A stretch of DNA of 41,303 nt from Slackia equolifaciens (GTDB lineage: Bacteria; Actinomycetota; Coriobacteriia; Coriobacteriales; Eggerthellaceae). Below the pieces are notes generated by a model, which was not told the DNA's origin, did no database searches, and saw only the letters and a list, made by a program, of their open reading frames with translations. The position numbers were made by a program, and so were the translations under genes. Within the stretch, counting starts at the first letter, position 1. The number at the start of each line of letters is the position of its first letter. Location of the stretch: positions 1 through 41,303 of the forward strand of contig NZ_QIBX01000022.1 in the NCBI RefSeq assembly GCF_003725995.1. Direction: 5' to 3'. Shown in pieces: positions 34,362 through 41,303 of the stretch.

Positions 34362-36104
34362 TTATGCGATCTGCAGGAACTTACCCACCGATTTGCCGCA
34401 CTCGCGGCCGAGCGTAATGGCAAAACCTAAGCTCACGCCCGGAATGGGCGTAATGTACTCATAGCCAAAACGCCGACCGCAGTCGTTACCGGAAACATAT
34501 AGGCCCGGAATTGGCTCGAAGTTCTGATCAAGCGCATTCTGTTCGCCATCGGTGATAATGCCGCCGCATGTCACCATTGTCTCGCCCAACACCGGATCGA
34601 ACGTGCAGGCATAATACGGCGCAGTGTCAACAGGGAACAGCACCTTGGCGTCGCGACCAAATTCCATATCGGCGCCTTGCTCGCAATACGAGTTGTAGGC
34701 TTCGATGGTTGCCAAGAAGTTCTCCAGTGCCTCACCTTCGTATCCAAGCTGTGTAGCCAGCCCCTCAAGGGTGTCGTCGGCGATGTATTCCACCTGCGTA
34801 GCAGGTCCGCCACCGCCAGGACCCTCCTCGCCCGTCTCTTCAGGCTCTTCATAAGTACCCTTGAACTTTGCATAGGCAGTATCAAGCGCCTCCTGAAGCG
34901 ATGCGATGTTTTCTTCGGTTGCAGTAAAGCCTGCGTGTTGCGGGATGGTGTACTGACGATACTCGGGGAAATTGGAGTCGCAGATGGCAAACTTTGTCTT
35001 CCTGGAACGATACACCGTAGCATAGCCGCGCTGTTCAGACGTAGGATAATACTCATTGCAGAATCGCTTGCCGTTCTCATCCACCCACACGGCCTGAGGC
35101 AGACAGTTCATCTTGCCAGGAAGGGAAAGGCCCTTCATGTTCATGCCGGGAATAGGACAGGTCTCCAAATGCGCACCGGCCCAGTAAGCCATCTGGACGC
35201 CGCGTCCGTCGTTAGTGGACATCGAGCTCAACGTCTCGTCGCCCACGAGTGCGCCCGCCATATCGGGCATCAGGTCGGTCATCATCTCGGGGTTGCCGCC
35301 AAAACCGCCACACGCGATGACGACGGCCTTGCAATTGAACTTGATGTTTCCATCGGGGCCGGTTGCCACAAGCCCCGCAACGGATCCCTCGTTCATAACC
35401 ACATACTGAGCCTCGGTGGAAAACATGAATTCGGCACCAGCCTGTTTTGCGAGGTCACGATTGTAGCCATGTATCTTGGTCTGATTGCAGTCACCGTAGA
35501 AGCTGCAAACACTCGGCCAGAACTTAATACCGGAGAGTTCATCCATCTGATGCTCGGTCTTCGGGAAAAACGCCGTAGTCATGGTGGCGAAATCTTCTTC
35601 GGTGAGCGCCGACAGATACCAGTCCATATTGGCACCCGAATTCTGGGCGTATTTCATCACGAGCTCTTGATTGGGATAATTACCCGTAATTCGCATCCAG
35701 TTTTGGAAAAACTCCACCGGATCGATCTCGGGCACGCCACGCTCTTTGAGAATGGAGGCATTTAGAACGCCGGCTTCGTTGCCGACAGCAGCATAGGTGT
35801 CTTCGGACTGTTTTTCAACCAGATATACCTTTGCACCCTCTTCAGCGAGCTCGCGACAGGCGGTAATTCCGGCAAAACCATGGCCGCACACCACAACATC
35901 GCAGTCGATTTCTTGCACGAACTCGGTGATTTCCGCAGGAGCAACACGCCAACCTGAATCCTGCGCGCCCTCTGCCGAACCCCCTTCGCTATCGGATGCG
36001 GCGGTCGAAGGCGAGCACGAAGCCAGCGCTCCTGCGGCAGCGGCGCTCGCTCCCACGATGCCCATTCCTTTCAGAAAGTTACGACGAGTGAGATCCTGCA
36101 TCAT
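34362..36104 (-). CDS. Tat-exported FAD-dependent reductase (fumarate-reductase-like flavoprotein)
   Basis: The 580-residue protein belongs to the FAD-binding subunit family of fumarate reductases/succinate dehydrogenases and 3-oxosteroid/urocanate-type reductases, which is strongly expanded in Eggerthellaceae. A twin-arginine signal (LTRRNFLKG, residues 5-13) is followed by a hydrophobic stretch and a lipobox-like LASC with Cys30, so it is probably exported folded and possibly lipid-anchored. The FAD-binding fold starts CDVVVCGHGFAGITACRELA. ACGGFGGNPEMM and TCGGIITDGEQ are further family motifs, and GLYVSGNDCG with ITPIPGVSLGFAITLGRECG closes the FAD site. A low-complexity EEPEETGEEGPGGGG segment sits near residue 430. 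No flavocytochrome or heme domain is present, so electrons must come from a partner not seen here. It is divergent from a LuxR-type regulator. Substrate unknown. Confidence 0.9.
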   Translation of the reverse strand: MMQDLTRRNFLKGMGIVGASAAAAGALASCSPSTAASDSEGGSAEGAQDSGWRVAPAEITEFVQEIDCDVVVCGHGFAGITACRELAEEGAKVYLVEKQSEDTYAAVGNEAGVLNASILKERGVPEIDPVEFFQNWMRITGNYPNQELVMKYAQNSGANMDWYLSALTEEDFATMTTAFFPKTEHQMDELSGIKFWPSVCSFYGDCNQTKIHGYNRDLAKQAGAEFMFSTEAQYVVMNEGSVAGLVATGPDGNIKFNCKAVVIACGGFGGNPEMMTDLMPDMAGALVGDETLSSMSTNDGRGVQMAYWAGAHLETCPIPGMNMKGLSLPGKMNCLPQAVWVDENGKRFCNEYYPTSEQRGYATVYRSRKTKFAICDSNFPEYRQYTIPQHAGFTATEENIASLQEALDTAYAKFKGTYEEPEETGEEGPGGGGPATQVEYIADDTLEGLATQLGYEGEALENFLATIEAYNSYCEQGADMEFGRDAKVLFPVDTAPYYACTFDPVLGETMVTCGGIITDGEQNALDQNFEPIPGLYVSGNDCGRRFGYEYITPIPGVSLGFAITLGRECGKSVGKFLQIA

Positions 36105-36296
36105 TGGAACCCCTTCCTTTTCAAACGATCCTCTCCTGAATTACGCATTCGCAGCAGCGGCCAAGCCGTGTGCTCCTGTGCTTGCTCCCTGGCGAATGCT
36201 TGAGGGGATGCTATGCCCTTGAGGTTAACTTGAGGAATCGCAGAATTTGATGATTAGTACGTAATACCAGTTCAGAAGCATCATAGAAATTAGGTA

Positions 36297-36326
36297 TTGC
36301 CCTCCTGAAAGCCTCGCCTATACAAT
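36297..36326 (+). promoter_or_regulatory. Candidate promoter of the LuxR gene
   Basis: TTGCCC (36297-36302) is followed after 16 bp by TATACA (36319-36324), or after 18 bp by TACAAT. Upstream, ATTAGTACGTAAT near 36253-36265 is a near-palindrome that could be a regulator site in the 241-bp divergent region. Confidence 0.5.
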
Positions 36327-36345
36327 GCCCAAGCAAGGAGGGGAA

Positions 36346-37854
36346 ATGAATGCCATTAATGATTCGATAGGTCTAGAAACCCTTGCGCTTCTGGCGTTTT
36401 TCGCCACCATGCCCATTTATTCACCTAACGTTGTAGCATTTCAGGAATGCCTCGACAGCCTCGATGTCATGAGCGCCTTAGTCAGCAGCATGATGGGGGC
36501 AAGCATACTTGCAAGTGCGGTATATCTTGCAACATCGTTATTTCGCCCCAATTTTATACAAGACCATGCACGTTTAATCAGGATTGTCGGCTGCATACTT
36601 TACGCCGTAGGAATGGCGCTGTTTTTGGGCATATGCGTAGTTGCCGCCCTCAGAATCGCCGCCATCGCCAGCTGCATAGGATGCACAATAGGTGCCGGCT
36701 TGAGCATCATGGTAGTCACCTGGGGAACAAGACTGTCGTCATACGGCCTTAAACATGCGCTTTTGCTGATTTGCGTGATATGCGGCAGCACCGCTGCCAT
36801 TAACTGGGTATTTTCTTTTTTACCCGACATGCCGCTCGTCGCCATTACGGCAGTCCTTGCCGCTATCGGAACATTCTATCCCCTATTTGTTCCAGCACAG
36901 CACCATCCATCCCCTCAAACCCCAACCGAAAGCGTTCACGCCTTAAAAGAAGGCGGAGACATCCACGACACCGCACTGCGCGGCGCTTTCTCCGAAAGCT
37001 CGTCTTCTCCCCTAGGAGCGTCCGCGTCCCGCATCGACATGATGAAGCGATTCATCTCGGTACTTGCCCCAGCGCTCACGGGTCTTTCCATGTTTGCTTT
37101 CTTCATGGGCGTAAGCCGAGTTACCGTGTTCGACAACATGCACGCAGAAGTGCTGGGCAACGTTTTTGCCGCTGTTTTGCTGTTGCCGCTCTGCTTTTCC
37201 ACCTCAAAACGTCCGTTTTTGGTAGTGCTCTGCAATGTGGCACTTCCCCTCGTTGCGTGCGCCATGCTTTGCATCACGGTGCTCGCTTACGACTTCGGCC
37301 TTTTCGCCGCCCTCGTTCCCCTTGGCTCATACACTTTTTTCTGCGCAGTTGCGCAGATATCACTCGCACTTGGCGTAGCAAGCATGCGGCCGCGCGAATT
37401 TCCTCCTTGCATCACCTGGACGTTTTACCTTCTACTGTTTTCGCTCTTCAGCGCTTTTGGTCTTCTGTTTGGCCACCCTAGCGCATTTGGCCAAACCGAG
37501 TTCCTCTCATCGTCTCTGCTTGCTCTCTATTGCTCGGCGCTCATTGTATATGCGATTTTCGAGCTTATGCGCGACACCCTTCCTGTGCAGGAAGCAAACA
37601 CGCCCTCCGTAGACGAGGCGTCTTCTTTCGAAAAGCGGTGCGACGACCTGGCACAGAAGTTTGGACTTTCACCGCGCGAGCGAGAAATAATAGCTTTTCT
37701 TGGGCGTGGACATACATCTGCCTACGTTGCCAAAAGCCTCATTATTTCTGAAAGCACCGTGTACACGCATACGCGCAATATCTATCGCAAACTCGGCATG
37801 GGTTCGAAAGAAGAAATAATCCAGGCGCTCTCCGATCCACGCGATGCTCGTTAA
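36346..37854 (+). CDS. Membrane-bound LuxR-type transcriptional regulator
   Basis: The 502-residue protein has a polytopic N-terminal part of about twelve hydrophobic helices in two bundles, separated by a hydrophilic loop (about residues 190-235). It ends in a LuxR/NarL DNA-binding domain: LSPREREIIAFLGRGHTSAY, then VAKSLIISESTVYTHTRNIY and RKLGMGSKEEIIQAL. Such membrane LuxR proteins are abundant in Eggerthellaceae next to Tat-flavoprotein genes and probably sense the substrate. The ATG at 36346 follows AAGGAGGGGAA; a start seven codons upstream lacks an SD. The codon use and GC content look lower than in the pyk-hpf neighbourhood, as also in the divergent flavoprotein gene, which may reflect horizontal acquisition of the pair. 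Confidence 0.9.
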   Translation: MNAINDSIGLETLALLAFFATMPIYSPNVVAFQECLDSLDVMSALVSSMMGASILASAVYLATSLFRPNFIQDHARLIRIVGCILYAVGMALFLGICVVAALRIAAIASCIGCTIGAGLSIMVVTWGTRLSSYGLKHALLLICVICGSTAAINWVFSFLPDMPLVAITAVLAAIGTFYPLFVPAQHHPSPQTPTESVHALKEGGDIHDTALRGAFSESSSSPLGASASRIDMMKRFISVLAPALTGLSMFAFFMGVSRVTVFDNMHAEVLGNVFAAVLLLPLCFSTSKRPFLVVLCNVALPLVACAMLCITVLAYDFGLFAALVPLGSYTFFCAVAQISLALGVASMRPREFPPCITWTFYLLLFSLFSAFGLLFGHPSAFGQTEFLSSSLLALYCSALIVYAIFELMRDTLPVQEANTPSVDEASSFEKRCDDLAQKFGLSPREREIIAFLGRGHTSAYVAKSLIISESTVYTHTRNIYRKLGMGSKEEIIQALSDPRDAR

Positions 37855-37997
37855 TAATCCTGAAGCCTATGTCCATCAGGCCGAGTGGATTCCTGCCCCA
37901 GCAAGCCGCATCCGCCGGTCGATTCGTACGCCCATTCCACCGATGTCGCACACAACCATAGCATGACCGCTACGCGCAGTAATCCCGCCACGCTGTC

Positions 37998-38555
37998 TTA
38001 TCTCTCTTCCTCCAGGCGCAATATAAGCTCCTCTTTAGACGAGATCCCCATCTTGCGGTACATGTTGCGCATATGGGTACGCACCGTGTTCTCCGATATG
38101 AACAGCTTCTCGGCAATGTAGGGCGACCCATGGCCTCCCGCCAAATACGTCAGCACCTCTGCCTCGCGCGCCGAGAGCGCATACCGGGCCGACAGACGCT
38201 CGCACGCCTTCGGCATGCCAGCAGAGCCAGCGCCCTGCCCCGTCATGCCCTCCCTTTTCGCCATGCGTTCGATAAGCCTTCGGGAACGAATGAGCGCCGC
38301 AAGCACCACGTAGGCAAAATACGCCGATGCCACCGGCAAAAGAGCAGGGCCAATGGAATCGGCTCCCACCAGGGCATAAAGCCGCGCGCCTAAAAACGAG
38401 CACACAGCAGCACCCGCATACAGCCCGCCGAGCAACGTCCAAGGGGAAATCTCCCGCTTGCTCGAAACTTCGGCCAAAAGGGCGAACGCCAAAAGCACGA
38501 TAAATACGTGGCGGGTCTGTAAGGGCATATCGGGGCGGCCCCACACCCCTCCCAT
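37998..38555 (-). CDS. Short membrane LuxR-type regulator (possibly N-terminally truncated)
   Basis: The protein has 185 residues, or 176 if it begins at the ATG at 38528 (MPLQTRHVFIV). It has only about three hydrophobic helices followed by a LuxR/NarL domain (YALSAREAEVLTYLAGGHGS, then IAEKLFISENTVRTHMRNMY and RKMGISSKEELILRL). The helices resemble the last few of the 12-TM type next door, so it is either a truncated relative or a compact regulator. An in-frame TGA lies upstream of the start region, near 38590. The first nine codons of the longer form (MGGVWGRPD) derive from the hairpin repeat at 38533-38564, so the later ATG may be the real start, although neither has a strong SD. Its target is unknown; the divergent 3-hydroxyacyl-CoA dehydrogenase is a candidate. 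Confidence 0.75.
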   Translation of the reverse strand: MGGVWGRPDMPLQTRHVFIVLLAFALLAEVSSKREISPWTLLGGLYAGAAVCSFLGARLYALVGADSIGPALLPVASAYFAYVVLAALIRSRRLIERMAKREGMTGQGAGSAGMPKACERLSARYALSAREAEVLTYLAGGHGSPYIAEKLFISENTVRTHMRNMYRKMGISSKEELILRLEEER

Positions 38556-38704
38556 GGGGTCGCCTAAGCCGCTATCAGGGCGATTTCATACCCCTCCCAT
38601 GAGATTGCCCATGCCTCCGTAGAGGCGGGGTTCCATACCCTTCCCGTGGGGCCCCGCCTATGTCACGAACGAGGCGACCCCATACCCCTCCCGCGGGGCC
38701 GCCC
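38533..38704. repeat. Four tandem hairpin repeats with conserved loop
   Basis: Copies at 38533-38564, 38578-38609, 38623-38659 and 38672-38704 share the central plus-strand word CATACCCYTCCC (CACACCCCTCCC in the first). The flanks can pair in each copy: GGCGGCCCC/GGGGTCGCC, GGGCGATTTC/GAGATTGCCC, AGGCGGGG/CCCCGCCT and GGCGACCCC/GGGGCCGCC. Flank bases differ from copy to copy, yet pairing is preserved with G-U pairs and compensations. On the minus strand the loop reads GGGAGGGGTATG, an SD-like word next to ATG. The array sits directly upstream of, and partly within, the short LuxR gene. Confidence 0.75.
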
Positions 38705-38886
38705 TCAACCTTTAATCTCGCATCGCGCGTTCTATGCCGTCGCGTCAGACGCTCTATGACGTCGCGTAATTGATACCGCTTGCATATCATTTATGCCCGC
38801 TGCCCCGCCACAGGCACTTCTTGATGCCCTACGCACCTACAATGAACTGCGAAAACAGAAGATAGGACACGACAAGAGGAGCGACC

Positions 38887-39822
38887 ATGAATATCAAAAA
38901 CGTTACCGTGGCGGGCGCCGGAGTGTTGGGAAGCCAGATTGCCTTTCAAACCGCATACAAAGGCTTCAACGTTACCGTCTGGGTACGAAGCGAAGCGTCC
39001 ATCGAGCGCGCCAAGCCTAAGTTCGCCGCACTTGAACAAACCTATGTGGCAACCCTTGAGGCCATGAAGACCAACCCCGCTGCCTTCGCCCGCGGGCTCG
39101 CCTCCGCCGACGCCTCGGCGGAAGAGCTGGACGCGCTCAAGGCAAAAGCGCACGAGGCTCTCGAGGGCATTCGCTTCACCACCAGCTACGAAGAGGCCGC
39201 CCGCGACGCCGATTTAGTAATCGAGGCGATCGCCGAGGACCCCGCGCAAAAGACCGCCTTCTACACCGAACTGGCCAAGCACCTGCCGGAGCAGACCATC
39301 GTGGTCACCAATTCCTCCACGCTTCTGCCCAGCGCGTTTGCGGAATCCACAGGTCGCCCCGAGAAATACCTGGCGCTGCACTTTGCCAACCAGATTTGGC
39401 AGAACAATACCGCCGAGGTCATGGGCCATCAGGGAACCGGCGAGGCGGCGTACCGCGAGGTGGTAGAGTTCGCCGACGCCATTGGCATGGTACCGCTCGA
39501 ACTGCACAAAGAGCAGCCGGGCTATATCCTCAACAGCATGCTGGTACCGTTCCTGAGCGCGGCCCAGGCGCTTTACGCAACTGGAGTAGCCGATCCCGCG
39601 ACCATCGACAAAACCTGGATGCTCGCCACGGGCGCGCCGCTTGGGCCCTTCCGCATTCTTGATATCGTCGGAGTTACTACCGCGTATAACATCGTCTCCA
39701 TGAAGCCGGAGGCCGCCGACCCCGAATCGGTCATGGGCAAGGTTGCCGCCATGCTCAAGGAGATGATCGACGCCGGCAAAACGGGCGTCGCCGCCGGCGA
39801 AGGCTTCTATTCGTACCGATAG
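38887..39822 (+). CDS. 3-hydroxyacyl-CoA dehydrogenase family protein
   Basis: The 311-residue NAD-dependent dehydrogenase has an N-terminal Rossmann fold (VTVAGAGVLGSQIAFQTAYK, with G-x-G-x-x-G) and ADLVIEAIAEDPAQKTAFYTEL. The catalytic His-Glu region is YLALHFANQIWQNNTAEVMG, where most family members have GMHFFNPVP. PGYILNSMLVPFLSAAQAL and the C-terminal helical domain follow. It interconverts 3-hydroxyacyl and 3-oxoacyl groups, in fatty-acid breakdown or butyrate-type fermentation. The W-Q-N-N variant suggests an unusual substrate. The ATG at 38887 follows AAGAGGAGCGACC. It is monocistronic, between a hairpin repeat array and a long terminator. Confidence 0.87.
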   Translation: MNIKNVTVAGAGVLGSQIAFQTAYKGFNVTVWVRSEASIERAKPKFAALEQTYVATLEAMKTNPAAFARGLASADASAEELDALKAKAHEALEGIRFTTSYEEAARDADLVIEAIAEDPAQKTAFYTELAKHLPEQTIVVTNSSTLLPSAFAESTGRPEKYLALHFANQIWQNNTAEVMGHQGTGEAAYREVVEFADAIGMVPLELHKEQPGYILNSMLVPFLSAAQALYATGVADPATIDKTWMLATGAPLGPFRILDIVGVTTAYNIVSMKPEAADPESVMGKVAAMLKEMIDAGKTGVAAGEGFYSYR

Positions 39823-39921
39823 AACATCGCCCTTACCGCGCAGAGCACCATCTCGAAGGTGGCGGCATTGCCGGTGAGCCCGCCGCCGCCTTAACACGCA
39901 GAGCAGCATCCTTCAACACAT

Positions 39922-39990
39922 AGAGCCCCGGGAAACCGAGCCGCCCCGCCTCTCAAGCACGAGAGACAGGGGCGGCTCAACCGGGGCTCT
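39922..39990. terminator. Long compound hairpin, terminator
   Basis: Three nested stems can form: AGAGCCCCGG/CCGGGGCTCT (39922-39931 with 39981-39990), GAGCCGCCCC/GGGGCGGCTC (39938-39947 with 39969-39978), and a small CTCTC/GAGAG tip. It lies between two converging genes (stops at 39822 and 40020) and probably ends both transcripts. Confidence 0.75.
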
Positions 39991-40019
39991 TAGCATTATT
40001 GCAGGCGGACAGGCAGGCG

Positions 40020-40793
40020 TTAGTTGTTCTCGTACCGCGCCAGGAAGTCCTGCGTGCGTTTGTGCTGAGGATGATTGATTACCTGATCGGCAGGACCCTC
40101 TTCCACGATCACGCCGCCGTCCATGAACACGATGCGATCAGCCACGTCGCGTGCGAATTGCATCTCATGCGTAACCACCACCATGGTCATGTGCTCGGCC
40201 GCAAGCTGCTTGATCACCTTGAGCACCTCGCCGGTAAGCTCGGGATCGAGCGCACTCGTGGGCTCGTCGAAGAACACGATCTCGGGGTTCATGCATAACG
40301 CACGCGCGATGCTCACGCGCTGCTGCTGGCCGCCGGAGAGCTCGCACGGGACCTTGCCCTCGTTGCCTTCAAGGCCCATCTTGGCGATCAGCTCGCGCGC
40401 CTGGCGCTCCACCTCGGCCTTGTCGCGCTTCTGCACGCTGATCGGGGCGTCCATGATGTTCTTGAGAACCGTATAGTGGGGGAACAGGTTGTAATTCTGG
40501 AATACCAGGCCAAAGCGCGATTTTGCCTGCTTGATCACGTCCTTCGCGCCATAGACCGCCTTGTCGCCCTCGGTGTGCGCAACCTGCAGATTGCCGTAGG
40601 ACAGTTCGCCCGCGTCGAACGTTTCAAGCAGCGTCGCGCATCGCAGGAGCGTGGATTTGCCGCCGCCCGAAGGGCCGATCACGGCAACCACCTCGCCGGG
40701 ATACACCTCCAGCGAGATATCCTTGAGCACCTCGACCTCGCCGAAGCTCTTCTTCACGTGCGACAAACGCACAATGGGATTCTGGTTAGTCAT
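40020..40793 (-). CDS. Polar amino-acid ABC transporter ATPase
   Basis: The 257-residue cytoplasmic ATPase resembles GlnQ/HisP. Walker A is GPSGGGKST, the Q-loop [17 protein letters not shown], the signature [15 protein letters not shown], Walker [16 protein letters not shown] and the H-loop [14 protein letters not shown]. An additional loop ([20 protein letters not shown]) near residue 75 is longer than in E. coli GlnQ. The ATG follows AGGGGAGAGTAG. It lies 10 bp after the permease stop, so the two belonged to one operon. Because the permease is disrupted, this ATPase may now lack a promoter or partner, unless a second permease exists. Confidence 0.93.
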   Translation of the reverse strand: MTNQNPIVRLSHVKKSFGEVEVLKDISLEVYPGEVVAVIGPSGGGKSTLLRCATLLETFDAGELSYGNLQVAHTEGDKAVYGAKDVIKQAKSRFGLVFQNYNLFPHYTVLKNIMDAPISVQKRDKAEVERQARELIAKMGLEGNEGKVPCELSGGQQQRVSIARALCMNPEIVFFDEPTSALDPELTGEVLKVIKQLAAEHMTMVVVTHEMQFARDVADRIVFMDGGVIVEEGPADQVINHPQHKRTQDFLARYENN

Positions 40794-40803
40794 CTACTCT
40801 CCC

Positions 40804-41181
40804 CTAGTCGTGGTAGTAGTCGAGTTTCTTTTCCACGCGGTTGAGAACAACCTCCACCACAAAGTTGAACACCCAGTAGAACACAGCGGCAATCACGAAC
40901 GGCACCATGCTCACCTGCGACGCCACGAGCGCCTTGGCAGTGCTGAACATCTCGGCCACGCCGATGGCGAACGCGAGCGACGTGTCCTTCACCAGCGTGA
41001 TGATCTCGTTGCCCATGGCGGGAAGGATGCGCTTGACCACCTGCGGCAGCACGATTTTGCCGAACGTCTGCAGGCGCGAATAGCCCAGCACTTCGGCAGC
41101 CTCGTACTGGCCCTTAGGGATGGATTGGATGCCGCTGCGATAGATTTCGGCGAAATATGCCGCGTAATTGATGATAGGGGG
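40804..41181 (-). pseudogene. Amino-acid ABC permease, 5' part removed by IS
   Basis: The reading frame contains the C-terminal half of a His/Glu/Gln/Arg/opine-type permease: NYAAYFAEIYRSGIQSIPKG, QYEAAEVLGYSRLQTFGKIV and LPQVVKRILPAMGNEIITLV, ending KKLDYYHD. The E-A-A-x-x-x-G-x-x-x-x-x-x-x-x-x-L-P motif that docks on the ATPase is present. About 120 codons remain of the usual 215-230. The sequence breaks at about 41178-41181, exactly where the IS inverted repeat begins, so the N-terminal helices are separated or lost. Three prolines/glycines coded at the break may be IS or target-duplication sequence. Confidence 0.9.
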
Positions 41182-41303
41182 TGCGGCAGAAATCCTGGAA
41201 GGCGGGGCGGGCCGTTCGTTCGTGCTAGGCCGCCAGGCCCAGCGACTCCCTGTACGCCTTCGGGCTCAGCCACCCGAGCGACTCCTTGATCCGGCCCTCG
41301 TTA
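41182..41303 (-). mobile_element. IS3-family insertion sequence, 3' end (partial)
   Basis: The right edge of the window enters an IS at its OrfB end. The inverted repeat begins TGCGGCAGAAATCC at 41182 and matches the left-edge element's terminus (TGCGG-N2-GAAA-N3-TGGA). Its orientation (minus) is the same as that of the left element. A run of G residues just before it (41177-41181) may include the target duplication. Confidence 0.75.
41225..41303 (-). CDS. IS3-family transposase OrfB, C-terminal fragment
   Basis: The visible last 25 codons read NEGRIKESLGWLSPKAYRES and end GLAA before a TAG at 41227-41225. The Y-N-x-x-R-x-x-x-x-L-x-x-L-S-P-x-x-Y/F-R pattern is the typical end of IS3/IS150-type DDE transposases. 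The catalytic DDE residues lie beyond the window. Together with the OrfA start at base 74 on the same strand, this suggests that copies of one IS bound the window. Confidence 0.85.
   Translation of the reverse strand, partial: NEGRIKESLGWLSPKAYRESLGLAA

Noticed and set aside
38575-38790. A 71-codon minus-strand ORF upstream of the short LuxR gene
   Set aside because: Its translation follows the hairpin repeats (repeated GGVWGR-like words) and it lacks an SD at its start, so it is a by-product of the repeat array.

Overview
The window looks like a chromosomal segment of a GC-rich actinobacterium of class Coriobacteriia, most likely Eggerthellaceae. The evidence is the mix of a Tat-exported fumarate-reductase-like flavoprotein beside multi-TM LuxR-type regulators, a single-polypeptide SecDF, a methionine aminopeptidase with a SEC-C zinc motif, and strongly GC-biased codon use. 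The genus cannot be fixed from the sequence alone.

Layout. Bases 1-122 and 41182-41303 are the two opposite ends of IS3-family elements in the same orientation; the right one truncates an amino-acid ABC permease. At 143-1032 there are a broken inverted-repeat element, a purine-rich low-complexity stretch, and a promoter plus FMN riboswitch driving the riboflavin S-component RibU. A terminator separates ribU from a fused EcfA-EcfA ATPase and EcfT, followed by two paralogous pyridoxamine-phosphate-oxidase-fold proteins. On the minus strand come a YkvI-like transporter, a HisC-like aminotransferase, a DUF1292 protein, SecDF and methionine aminopeptidase.

From about 9 to 27 kb the minus strand keeps the widespread bacterial order yebC-ruvC-ruvA-ruvB-queA-tgt-secDF. 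It is interrupted by a flippase-like protein, an SMR efflux pair with a divergent MerR regulator, a cold-shock protein, an HAD hydrolase, queH and map. Beyond it lie nhaA, an exo-type amidohydrolase, pyruvate kinase (with an insertion in its B domain), hibernation factor Hpf, the flavoprotein with a divergent LuxR regulator, a short LuxR protein preceded by four tandem hairpin repeats, a 3-hydroxyacyl-CoA dehydrogenase and an amino-acid ABC ATPase.

The most unusual signal is a set of four intergenic elements (143-402, 13695-13939, 15323-15534, 25802-26105). Each is built of inverted repeats of about 70-80 bp, and each arm contains two copies of a roughly 24-28 bp AT-rich sub-repeat at fixed spacing: 50 bp in two elements, 40 bp in one, 52 bp in one. 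Three of the four lie inside the interrupted yebC-to-secDF cluster. They contain no recognisable gene and could be non-autonomous mobile elements or multi-site binding arrays for a protein encoded elsewhere.

No rRNA, tRNA or CRISPR array was seen. Functional themes are riboflavin uptake, queuosine tRNA modification (queH, queA, tgt), protein export, Holliday-junction processing, cation and drug export, and regulated respiratory-type flavoenzyme chemistry.
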